DNA of 64,000 bases from the NCBI GenBank assembly GCA_000328365.1, contig KB295685.1:146993-210992 (forward strand), read 5' to 3'. Below the pieces are notes generated by a model. It did not search any database, was not told the origin of the DNA, and saw only the letters and a list, made by a program, of their open reading frames with translations. The position numbers and the translations under genes were made by a program. Positions 36,082-46,066 of the stretch are shown one piece after another; position 1 is the first letter of the stretch; every line of letters starts with the position of its first letter. This stretch comes from Capitella teleta (Eukaryota; Annelida; Polychaeta; Capitellidae).

Positions 36082-37110
36082 TCTTAGAACGTTTACAAAT
36101 ACACGCTCTTGGCATAGTTTCCCCCAAAATCATAACGCATTTTTCCTTTGTTGAAACAATTATTTGTTAATCTTCTGGGCAAATATGGCACATGCCATCA
36201 TGATCATTAGCACAAAGATGAAACCGGTTTAACCATAGATATGTGTTTAACGACACTTGTGTCTGATCTTTCTGCAAGAAACATCTCAAGTCGGCAATAC
36301 AAGTTATGTTGTTATCCATAAGCGTAAAAACCTGCCCGACGCTGTTCTGGTGTCTGCATTAACGAGTATGTACATTGAGAATGTCGTCTCTGGCCTCTCA
36401 CAACTACACACTCTATTCCTCTAATTACAGTGGCTCTTCAAGACCATTTACATTGTACTATCGGGCGCTGCTTGAGTTAATCGAGTTGCAACGATGTTTC
36501 CCTTTGATTGGGGAAGCATGGTTGGAGACTGGTGTAAGGGGGTAATCGGCACATTCCTCTGCATCAGCAGTGATCTTTGTTAGAAGGAGATTCCAGGGTT
36601 TCAAAATAACAACCATCCAGGGAAGTGTTCTTCGTGTAGGGAGGTTGATGATTGTTAGTGTGATTGGCATCAGTTCGCCCAGACTGTTTACCAGGTGCGG
36701 GTATGGGCAAAATGTGTGTTTGAAGATCAACTGATCATAGTCTGATGTGATTAGCCCATAATAATTAAGTATGGTATTAATTGTATCTTTTGGATTTTTG
36801 TATTCGGTGTTCATTAAAAAACGTTCATAATTTATAACTTAACTGGCTTAAATAACTTAGTTATAAAACGCAACGGTGCATTAAGATGCATTAGATGGAA
36901 AATGAGAAAACTGTTATTTAAATATCAAATGCAATAATATAAAAATGGTTTTATTACATTTACAACTTTATTAAAAGTAAAACGGAAATTGCCTTGAAGT
37001 CAATTCTCAACATCAAATGTTGATTTAAATTGTAATTAATTAACAATATTAATTTGATTAATTAAATATCCTGCAGATTTTCTAGAGTATATTCTAGAGG
37101 GAAAAATATC
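36082..37110. other. Intergenic, nothing recognised
   Basis: AT-rich spacer between the hAT-like element and the SRP RNA 3' end. An open frame at 36458-36814 (minus) has no recognisable domain. Confidence 0.4.
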
Positions 37111-37115
37111 AAAAA
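37111..37115 (-). terminator. Pol III terminator (T5)
   Basis: Five T residues on the minus strand end the SRP RNA unit (reads CTTCCCTTTTTGATA). Confidence 0.85.
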
Positions 37116-37412
37116 GGGAAGAGTTCAACTATATTGCTCAGGCTGCCGACCGTGACCTATTCACAGGCGCCATCCTACTACTGCCCGACACGGGGACTTT
37201 TGCCTGCTGCGTCGCCGCCCTGGGCCGGTACATCCCTCCTTAGACGACCTGAAAACCCGGGGCTCCCCCCGGGCCGCCATATCGATGCCGGGCTTAGTGC
37301 GGACACCCGATCAACACAGCGCCGCGACCGACAGGGCTCCCGAGCTCAAGCCGTTCAACTTCCCCGGCCTCGAAGTCGCTCGATTACAGGAGTGCGCCAC
37401 GACTCCCAGCCG
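37113..37412 (-). ncRNA. Signal recognition particle RNA (7SL)
   Basis: A 300-nt metazoan-type SRP RNA. The Alu domain has GTGGCGCACTCCTGTAATC, matching the human 5' domain loops (GTGGCGCGTGCCTGTAGTC). The centre has GATCGGGTGTCCGCACTAAG, a stretch also present in human 7SL. Helix 6 is CCCGGGG-GGAG-CCCCGGG with the conserved GGAG tetraloop that binds SRP19. The SRP54-binding helix 8 region has GCAGCAGGCAAAAGTCCCCG and GGGCAGTAGTAGGA. The 3' part (CCTGTGAATAG, GCAGCCTGAGCAATATAG) pairs back to close the Alu domain. It stands out as a GC-rich island in AT-rich DNA. It looks complete and functional; a recent pseudogene would be expected to lack the upstream promoter seen here. Confidence 0.95.
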
Positions 37413-37434
37413 ATAGAAAGCGTGTTAAAAAGGC

Positions 37435-37483
37435 TTTATATCCTAGGGTTGCACTCCGATAATGTACTTCCGGTTCACGGTGA
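37435..37483 (-). promoter_or_regulatory. PSE-like and TATA elements of the SRP RNA gene
   Basis: TATAAA (37435-37440) lies about 23-28 nt before the predicted RNA start. TCACCGTGAACCGGAAGT (37466-37483) lies at about -54 to -71 and resembles the proximal sequence element of snRNA genes (TCACCNTNA core). The pair has the spacing of U6-type (type 3) Pol III promoters. Confidence 0.65.
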
Positions 37484-38205
37484 ATGCGTTATGATAAATT
37501 CATAATGTTCTATCAGCTGCTCAATGGATCTAACTTTACATTGTGATACCCAGGGCTCGAAATAAGACTTAACTATTTGCGAGTTCCATTGGCGAGTAAG
37601 AATTCTCACTGGCAAGCAAAAATAGCAAGAATGGTTGCCGGCTGGCGAGTAAAAATTTAGCTCTCCCAAATAAAAAGTAAATATTCTTTGATCAACCCCA
37701 AGCAATAGATTTTTGCTCAATCCTCAGTTGTGTGAGCTGTGAGCCCAAGCAGGCGCCTAATACTAGTATCATGTGAGCAAGTTCAATTAGCTGACGCCAT
37801 GTTGTCGCCAGATCAGACGAGTTAATTTTGGGGCCATCGTTGTTTTTACTGCATTCACACCTTTACAAATTAAGTCGCGTCTTTGGCATAGTATGTAAAT
37901 ATAATAACTAGACGCAGTTCAGCTAACAACCGTCAGGAAATTGAAACCTGAAAAAAATGCAAGCTGCATTGTCCTCTTGATTAACATTGTATTTTATATT
38001 GGTTGGTGTTTTAGACCACCACTTTTGTAGTAAAATATGGTTAATTGATAGCTAACATCTGAATCCGCCAACAACAACAAAAAACACAAAATCCATAGCA
38101 TTGTATAACAAGTTAGAGGAAGAACATAAAATGGAATCGTATAAAAAGTTTTATTAGAAGAAATCTTATGAAGTAAATTGAGGGTGGAATGCAAAATAGA
38201 GAACA
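37484..38205. other. Intergenic between SRP RNA promoter and cyclophilin-40 end
   Basis: No gene seen. CAGGGCTCGAAATAAG near 37551 resembles the end of a common hAT-like element, but a matching second end was not found. Confidence 0.35.
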
Positions 38206-41200
38206 TCAAGCGAATAATTTTGCGTATTTCTGTCTTTCCTGTTTCTTGTACTGCTCCTGATCACGCTTCACCATTGCTATCTCTTTCTGAATCCCTGAAG
38301 AAGAACAATTCCAATAAAGATCGCACACAAACATGGCATCGTGTGTAAAATAATTTAAACCTATAATGTGATTCCTTTCTCAAAAACTCTAGAACTGTAA
38401 ATTCATCTCCTTTTTCTTTTCTTTTTTTTTTTTCTCGGGATAAAGTCACTTCAAGGGATGCATACACATTATCCTTCAATGGAAACTTTGACATTGACCC
38501 TTTTGGAGAAACCAATTTAATATGACAAATAAAAAAACACAATCAAAATATTGAAATTATTGTGATTCTAATTTCTCTTCTAAGACATTCAATTACAATT
38601 AGGAAATAAATAACATCCCCTGACGAAAAACAAAAACAAAGACCAGAAAAATAAAAGACATTCCACGAACCTTTATCTGTTGGTTCTTGGGCCAGAGCTT
38701 TGTTCAAATCCTCCTAAAGAGAAGAAATTTTCAGAATAATGACAAATGAAATATTTAGAAAAATCACGAAGGTACAAAATAATTGCTAAAATAAATATAC
38801 CAAAAATTGGTAAGTTAAATTTATGAAATGAATGTAATTGATGCATACAGTATCTGAATAAATCTTAAAGGCAATAATTAGAAAAGTGCTCATCAAACTG
38901 AAATTGCTACTTCAAATCAATAATTGTTGTCATAAGAAAAAGGGAGCTGTTTGCAGCAAAGCCACCCACCAAAGCCAGATCCCAATCCAACATTGCCCGA
39001 TGAGCTTGGCCCTTCCTAAACCATGCCTTGGCTGACGTCCCATCAATTTCCAGAGCCTGTGGGAAAAAAAATTACTCTTTATTTAATCACACAAAAAATC
39101 AAAAAAATCATCTTTACCTCATCACATTGTTTTAAGCACTCAACATAATCTTTAGACTTCAAAGCACAGAAGGCCCTGAAATATGAATAAATGAACCAGA
39201 TAATACATAAATATATAACCCAAGAGCACAAGAGGCCCTGAAATGTGAATAAATAAATCGTGTTCATTCATCATAAATAAAACTCACAGGTTGAGAATGA
39301 GAGGCAGAACACCCCCACGTAAAAAGGTCTTTTCATCCTCTCCGGTCAAATCGGAAACTTCATTCACTTCTAGCAGATATCTGAAGAAACCAGAATTTAT
39401 TTTATGTCATTCTCATGTGTAAAGTTTAATCCAAAATTTGATAAGACGACTGTTATAGCAGTTGAATTCAGGAATTCAATGGATACTTTGGGAAAACAAA
39501 TTTATTGTCATGTCTTTTGGAAAATGCAACCTTTTGGCCTTGGTGTACTTCCTCTTGGCTTTTGTGAATTCTTGCTCTTTGAAGTAATGCGTTCCAGCTG
39601 CCTTGATCAACATGGCGACTTCTTCTATTTTTTCTCTCTGTTCGAGATTGAAAAAAAAACAAAAAAAGGAATTTCAGTTTGATTGATGACATTGTTTCTC
39701 ACATCGTGGAAGTCAAGATCTGTGGCGTCAGCAGGGAATCCTGGGTAGATGTCTCCAAGGCCTTCGTTATCCTCCAATACAGCTTCATTTGATCCAATCT
39801 CACCACAGTGCGATATCACGCAATCCTGTCAACAACAACAAAATTATAATAAATAAAAAAGTTTCCAAAAATATTAAATCTATGTTACTATAAAAAATGA
39901 AGATTCCTACCATCTTAGGTTTATCATTCTCTCCGGTCTCCAAATTCTCCATCTCCCTGACAACATCCATGCCATGCAAAACCTTTCCAAATACGACATG
40001 TTTTCCGTCCAAGTGAGCGGTGGGGACAGTGGTGATGAAGAATTGCGACCCGTTTGTGTTCTTCCCAGCGTTGGCCATGCTAAGCAGACCAGGTCTGTCA
40101 TGCTGAAAGCGCAGTATACAACATACAATATGAATCCAAGAATCGTTAAAACCTTCAGCTCAAAGTTTTCATCCTCAAACTTGGCTCCATAAATGGATTC
40201 TCCACCTGTGCCATTCTGGTTGGAGAAGTCACCTCCCTGGAGCATAAAACCCTTGATGACTGAAATATATCAGACATGATAAATGGATATGAAATCCTCT
40301 GAATTGAGCACTTACTCCTGTGGAAGGGACATCCTTTGAAGTGCAGAGGCTTTCCGGTGCTCTCTCCGATCCCTTTCTCCCCAGTGCAGAGTGCACGGAA
40401 ATTCTCAACTGTCTTTGGAACTATGTCTTTGAAAAGCTCAAAGACAATTCTTCCCACTGTTGGAGAGATAGTAGGTTAATTTGAGAGGGAATTTCACAGA
40501 TATCATTCTTTTTCTGAAGATCCCTGCAATATTGAAATATACAATCATATTCACCTCTAACTTGAACCTTGGCCTATATATGCCGTATAGGTTAGCTCTC
40601 ATATGTATACTCAATTCTATTTCGTTCATGAATGCATCGTCTATCATTGGCTGCATAGCACAGATGAACTAGGTGCAGTGAGTGACTGCGTCTTTACCTC
40701 AAGACCCATGGCACTGCCAGCTATGGTGTAGAATTTCAGCCACACAATTAATTGTCTGCTGCATGAGATTTCAAAACATCCATCATATTATCATGACTGG
40801 TCCGCTTCAACATATAATTAAAAATTAAATCGGAAAAATTAATTAAAATTCATATTTTATCTAAATTAATAATAATTATCTTTGACTGCATCATTGCATG
40901 GCTGTAGAAGGGCAAAAAGGCCCAACGTTCAAAGTGAATATCATCAGCAATTATTTCACTCAGTCTGATGAGTGAGTTATCCCTGGTTATGAATGTATGA
41001 AGCATCATTAAATCTCTAGAAAAGTTTAGAATTTTCGAGATATTTCGGGAAACCCGCGTCATCGGCGCATGGCGTTTTGACATGACATGCGTTTATCGTC
41101 GATATTTTGGTAGAAATTAAAATGCATTAAATGAAAGACAGTATTCAAACGATAAGTTATAAAAAAATGCATCTAATTATCCACAATTAACATGAATGCG

Positions 41201-41269
41201 GCGATATTTACCGTCATCATTTCCGATTTTGACGTCAAAGAAAACCCTGGGATTGCCGCTCTCTGCCAT
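38206..41269 (-). CDS. PPID: Cyclophilin-40 (peptidyl-prolyl isomerase D)
   Basis: Eleven coding exons in transcript order: 41212-41269, 40316-40456, 40153-40259, 39911-40102, 39703-39825, 39531-39637, 39288-39380, 39118-39175, 38970-39056, 38671-38713, 38206-38294. They give 365 aa (human 370). Residues 1-180 are a cyclophilin domain with the active-site arginine and phenylalanine ([13 protein letters not shown]) and GSQFFITT. At the usual tryptophan it has histidine ([13 protein letters not shown]), as in CyP40s, which bind cyclosporin weakly. A linker and a TPR domain follow ([40 protein letters not shown]) that docks on the HSP90 C terminus in steroid-receptor-type complexes. The gene is divergent from ZFAND2 across 156 bp. 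A duplicated 3' splice site precedes exon 8. Confidence 0.95.
40591..40648 (-). repeat. 58-bp inverted copy of a segment at 41657-41713
   Basis: On the minus strand this part of PPID intron 1 matches 41657-41713 (plus) with two differences. Both read [19 protein letters not shown]. The plus copy adjoins the LINE remnant in ZFAND2 intron 1, so this may be a fragment of the same element. Confidence 0.6.
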
Positions 41270-41425
41270 GACGATGACTCAGAATTCACGGAATGACGTC
41301 ACGGAATTTCCGCATAAAAGGAATTCCCTCAAATCTGAATCGTCATTTCTCAACCATTCAGCTTGTCAACATCAACAACAAAATTTTCACTGTTTTTCTG
41401 CGATCTAAGGTCACATTGCTTGAAA
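41270..41425. promoter_or_regulatory. Bidirectional promoter, PPID / ZFAND2B-like, with a CRE
   Basis: Only 156 bp separate the two divergent start codons. A perfect palindromic cAMP/ATF response element TGACGTCA lies at 41294-41301, followed by GGAATTTCC and GGAATTCC palindromes. Both products serve protein quality control, so shared stress control is plausible but inferred. The GGAATT palindromes do not match the canonical heat-shock spacing. Confidence 0.6.
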
Positions 41426-44400
41426 ATGGAGTTACCAGATTTGGGAGAGAACTGCAGCATTACAACCTGCAAGCAGCTTGGTTGGTTCATTCGGATAATA
41501 CGCGCTTGGTTTTCTCTTTCTTCTGAATCGCTTATTCATGTTAATGTAGATTTCTTGTATTATCGCTCATGATGAATTGTCACTTGAGTGACACTGACAG
41601 GTTCACCTTGTGACTCACAGTCTCCAGGTAGGATGAGCTGGTCAATTGGTACAGCTATGATAGACGATGCATTCTTAAACGAAATAGAATTGAGTATACA
41701 TATGAGAGCTAACCTAGCCACGAGATTCTCCAAGCCGACTTACATGAGTTATGCAAATGGTCAGACTGACAGAGGATTGGCAAATGTTATTTAACGTCAC
41801 TAAATGTGCCACTATACATTTTGGTTACAACAACCCTCAACACACCTACTCAATGTTTGGCTTAGTTCGAAAGGCGTGGAGAGTACCAGGGACCTAGGAG
41901 TGGTTATCAGTAATAACCTAAAACCAAGCCAACAGTGCATAACAGCGGCAAAAAAGGCCAATAGAGTATTAGGTAACAAGTCCCCCAGGGTAATGAGAAA
42001 GCTCTGCATGCAGTTGGTCCGCCCACACTTAGAGTACGCGGTGCAAGCATGGTCCCCCTGGCTAAAGAAGGACGTCGAACTTTTAGAGTGTACAGAGGCA
42101 AGCAACAAAGATGATTCAGGGCTTCAGAGACCTAAGCTACGAGGAGCGGATCAGGAGGCTCCACCTGACAACACTGGAGGAGAGACGCCGGCGCGGAGAT
42201 AAGATTGAGGCGTTTAAGATCATAAAAGGCCTAGAGTGTGTGAACCCCAGTCACTTCTTCGACCTGGCCGGAGCCAACAACCGAACCAGAGGACATGCCC
42301 TGAAACTGAGGAAAAGGCACTCCAGGCTGGACTCAAGAAAGTTCTTCTTCTCAAACAGAGCAGTCGATAGCTTTAATGCTTTACCGCCCCTCGCAGCGCT
42401 ATGCAACACTGTATTGAATTTTAAGAAGACAATTACCTTTGGAGAGAGGGCCAGCTATAGGCTATAAGCCTCTGCCCTTTTGAACCATGGCTTGTCCACG
42501 GTTCAGGTAAATTCAGGTAAAATATTGTAATATCTGCGCCATGAAAATTATCACATTCGAGCATGATTCATCATCATACGAGGGTTATTCAAAAAGTTAT
42601 CAGCCTAACTAACCATACTAAAATAATTATAATAACTATAGTAATATAGAGTATAGTGTGGTTAGTTCGGCCGATAAAATTTTTAACAACCCTCGTATGA
42701 TAATGAATAATAGTAACTATGATAGTATGGTAATCAGATTATTTGTCATTTACATTTACATAGAACACGTTAAAGGGATGGGGAACTAAATTTTAAGTGA
42801 TGTTCTATTGACTCATAGCACCAATTGATAGCATTCCGTGCCAAGAACACCATGCCTGGATGCAAGCGTAAGGAAATAATCCATTCCGAATATTGGGGTT
42901 AGCATTGGGCCTATGGGAGAATGACTTCCATTGCGAAGTATAGAAGGCAAACGTCAGCTGAAGGCTTGTCGTGATTGGTCACGTTCCCCTCGTGAAGCTC
43001 AAAGTCCATTTTTAACCAGTTCTCCCTCCCTTTAAGTCAGTCAAAAATGTATTGATTGAATTATTGCATTTCAGATTTTCTACCTGTGAGATGTGATGCT
43101 TGCAAAAAGATTTTCTGGTATGTTTGCTCCATTGTTTATTTTAAGAACAAATCTTTCACAAATATCATTTTCAGCAAGGACCACTTTTCGTACATGCAAC
43201 ATGATTGTCCAGAGGCTTACCGAAAGGTGAATCAGGACTCTTCTTAAATGTGCTTATATCTTGTGTGATTTTTCAGAACAACCAAGTGCCTGTTTGTCCC
43301 TTGTGTGATAGTCCTATCTCTGTGATGAAGGGAGAGCTGGCTGATGTCATTGTAGGCAGACATATTGACAGTGACTGCCAATCGGACACAGCCAAGCAGA
43401 AGAGAGCAGTAAGCACAAGTTCTCTTTAATTTAACACCCTCGTGAATACAGCCATTTATAAGTTCACCAATTACACCTAGCTTTTGACTTCTAATATAGA
43501 GATCTTTTTCGTGATCAGGTTTACGCCAATCGTTGCTCCATGAAAGGATGCAAACAGAAGGAGGTGAGTCTTTTTTTCATGCAATTTTCCCATCAATTAC
43601 ACTCTTTTTATCTTCAGCTGATTCCATTCAAATGTGACTCCTGTCATAAGAACTACTGCATTAGACATCGGTTATTCACCGATCATTCCTGCAAAGGTTT
43701 CGAGGGCAGTGGACGCAGCGTCTCAAACGCAGGGTGTGTTTTCAGATTTGCTTTTATGTGTTTCATCAATTGTAAAATCTATCCTTAATTCAGAGCTGCA
43801 GCGTTGGCGCGTAATTCAACGCCTTCGAGCGGAGCGGTCAAAATGAAACCACAGCAGTCGGCGCTCACCTCTCAAGGAAAAGAATTGGATAGGTGGGACT
43901 TTGAGAAGTATTGATAAGTATACTCCATGGTTGTTGATTCCTAGGCTGCGACAGCAGAGACAGATTCAGAATGCCGAGGCCCCTCAACCGAGGAACATCC
44001 GATCCATGCAGTCTGGAATGGTAGCTATTTCTCCATTCTGATGCAGAACAAATTTTATTTTATTTTAATTATCTCTATTATATCAGCTGAAAGCATTTCT
44101 AGCATTTATAAATGGTTCACACATGCTCCTTAGGTCGGCTAATGAACCAACGCCCTGTGTATTTCTTTTCGTTTTTTGATTGTGTTATACCAAATAGAGT
44201 AATGTTTTCAGTCTGAGGATGAAGCCATGGCCCGAGCTATTGCTGCATCTTTCTCCAGTGATGCTGCTCAGCCTCAAAGCAAAGATGAAAATCCTGAGAA
44301 GAAATCTCAAGAGGAGGCGGATGCAGCGCTCGCGAGAGCTTTGTACGAAAGCGAACAGGAAGCGAGAAGAGGGCGTCAGCCAAACAGAGCCACAGCACAG

Positions 44401-44941
44401 CGGGTATTCTAACCTTCTATTGTCTGGTGTTGTCTCTTAATCAGGTATTGTGCTATGTGCTAAATCCTCAACCATCTCATCTCTCTGTCTCATCGCTAAG
44501 AATATCACTGAGCAGGCATAGCCATTGTGAATTTACTTATCGGTTGACAGTGCTGCTTCATTGCATAACTACTGCTACTGTCTTTGATAGAATGCAGGAT
44601 GAAGAAATATTTTTAAGATTTCAAAACCCCTCGGGATGAGCTTTAAAATTATAAACCCTTTCTCCTTTCGTTTATTGCTTCATGCTTGTTGATTTTCTTG
44701 ATCTCTAACCATATATAATTAGAAAAACCCTTCCAATTAATAATTGATATTTCCGCTTTTCATTTGGGCAAGCTTGTTATCATATTTGATCAAATTCATC
44801 TTGAATATCTCTTATTTAGTGTCAATTGGCAATCACAATTATGGAATTTTATTTATTTTTATTATTTATTATTTTTATTATTTTGTTTCTTTTCCTCAGT
44901 CGTCAGGATCATCCAAGGAGAAGAATTGCAGTATTTCGTGA
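41426..44941 (+). CDS. ZFAND2B: AN1-type zinc finger protein 2B-like (AIRAPL)
   Basis: Ten coding exons: 41426-41480, 43075-43117, 43175-43226, 43277-43408, 43519-43563, 43618-43733, 43794-43892, 43945-44020, 44212-44403, 44900-44941, total 283 aa. Two AN1 zinc fingers: the first has CSITTCKQLDFLPVRCDACK and then HFSYMQHDCPEAY; the second has CSMKGCKQKE, CDSCHKNYCIRHR and DHSC. Two ubiquitin-interacting motifs follow (EDEAMARAIAASF; EEADAALARALYESE). The last exon ends CSIS, a CaaX prenylation motif, as expected for membrane-linked AIRAPL rather than the shorter AIRAP. AIRAPL binds p97/VCP and the proteasome and works at the ER translocon in protein quality control. Intron 1 (1594 bp) holds a LINE remnant and a palindromic MITE. 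Confidence 0.93.
41590..42520 (+). mobile_element. CR1-like LINE, 3' half, with frameshifts
   Basis: Lies in ZFAND2 intron 1, sense to the gene. It reads as the end of a reverse transcriptase: RDLGVVISNNLKPSQQC, LVRPHLEYAVQAWSPWLKKD, then, after a frame change near 42105, FRDLSYEERIRRLHLTTLEE and SFNALPPLAALCN. It ends with a short repeat of ATTCAGGTAA, the microsatellite-like tail usual for CR1-type elements. It is 5'-truncated and has at least two frame shifts, so it is not mobile. Confidence 0.75.
42573..42701. mobile_element. Palindromic mariner-like MITE (about 129 bp)
   Basis: Begins TCATACGAGGGTTATTCAAA and ends with the inverse (AACAACCCTCGTATGA). The arms continue inward with GGCTAACTAACCA-like inverted pairs. 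TA dinucleotides border CGAGGG/CCCTCG, as in mariner-group ends. No coding capacity. Confidence 0.65.
44495..44640 (+). mobile_element. SINE remnant in ZFAND2 intron 9
   Basis: Shares CAGTGCTGC, CTACTGTCT, ATGCAGGAT and an AAACCCC(T)CGGGAT end with the SINEs at 2340 and 52392. The tRNA-like head is lost. Confidence 0.5.
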
Positions 44942-46066
44942 AGTATCCAAGAGTATGAACTAACACCATACTAGTCTTAATATATTATCTTTATTCTCAA
45001 ATGTCATTAAGAACATTTTTAATCTGCATATTTTCTTGTATGAGCATTTTGCCAATATTTTTTGGTGTTGATTTTATGAACCTACTTGTACTATTTATCT
45101 TTTTTTTCTTCAAATTTCTGTGGTTTCACTTTATGCCACGGATCTACTGGGACCGATTCTTAAATGAAAATTTAGTCAGCTTACCTTACTGGTCGTTGAG
45201 GTTTAGTTGTCTGAGAATATAGCAATCTTGCAGGTTTAGTTGGCTTTGGGCTGTTGCGCGACATTAATTTTTACTGATCTTATCAGAATCGGGCCCTGAT
45301 ACTGTGTAAATTAATAATTTTTGTCCTTCGATAATTCCATTTGTTAAGAATATATCTCAGGAGCAAATATTCACTGGTGAAATTGCAATTAATGATGACA
45401 TTCATCACTTGGGATTTCCTCTGTATAAACTTGTTGAATTTCCAGATTTTATCTTTGTTTCCTTCTAACAAATGATTATGTGTGTTGAGCTAAGCATAAA
45501 TTCCATAAGCCTCTTTGGCTCGAGCCCCACAAGGTCGAAAGCCATATTTAATATTTCAGCCTCCCTATACTTTCTCTCAATAGAAACATGATGAGTGAAA
45601 AAATGCAAAACAGGTTACTTTACGTGGTTTATTTTCTCTAAGGTACAAAAAAAAAATTCATTCATCAAGTTCTCTCCCAACCAAAAGATATTCAACACCA
45701 TGAAACAGATAAGAGAACAAGAGCGGTGCATTCAAAAATACTCATTCATTACGACTCAGAAGAAAATAAAAATCCAAGGATATAAATCGTGAATCCAGGA
45801 AAAAGTAGGCGGAGCTTCGATTAAAAGATGCTCATTGGACAAACACGCAAGCTGCTCTCACTCACAAAGGGACAAAAGGAGAAATGAAGTAACAGATCTA
45901 AGACCTAAATTTGACACAAACAAAATTCTTTGCAACCCTTTACACGCAGAGATGATGATTAAGCTAACAGTCACCCAAGATGCACACATTGATTTAACCA
46001 GGAGAGCAAAATTAGAGGGTTACACGCAATTAATTAATTATCCCCATGGCTTTCCTTCGTTCTGAC
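44942..46066. other. Intergenic between ZFAND2B-like and calnexin ends
   Basis: 3' flanks of two converging genes. Only short unlikely open frames; no element recognised. Confidence 0.4.

Noticed and set aside
37134-37505. A 123-codon open frame, proline- and arginine-rich, on the plus strand
   Set aside because: It lies antisense to the SRP RNA gene; the GC-rich structured RNA explains the open frame.
41300-41335. Heat-shock element in the PPID/ZFAND2 promoter
   Set aside because: The GGAATTTCC and GGAATTCC palindromes have one- and zero-base gaps instead of the two-base gap of GAAnnTTC.
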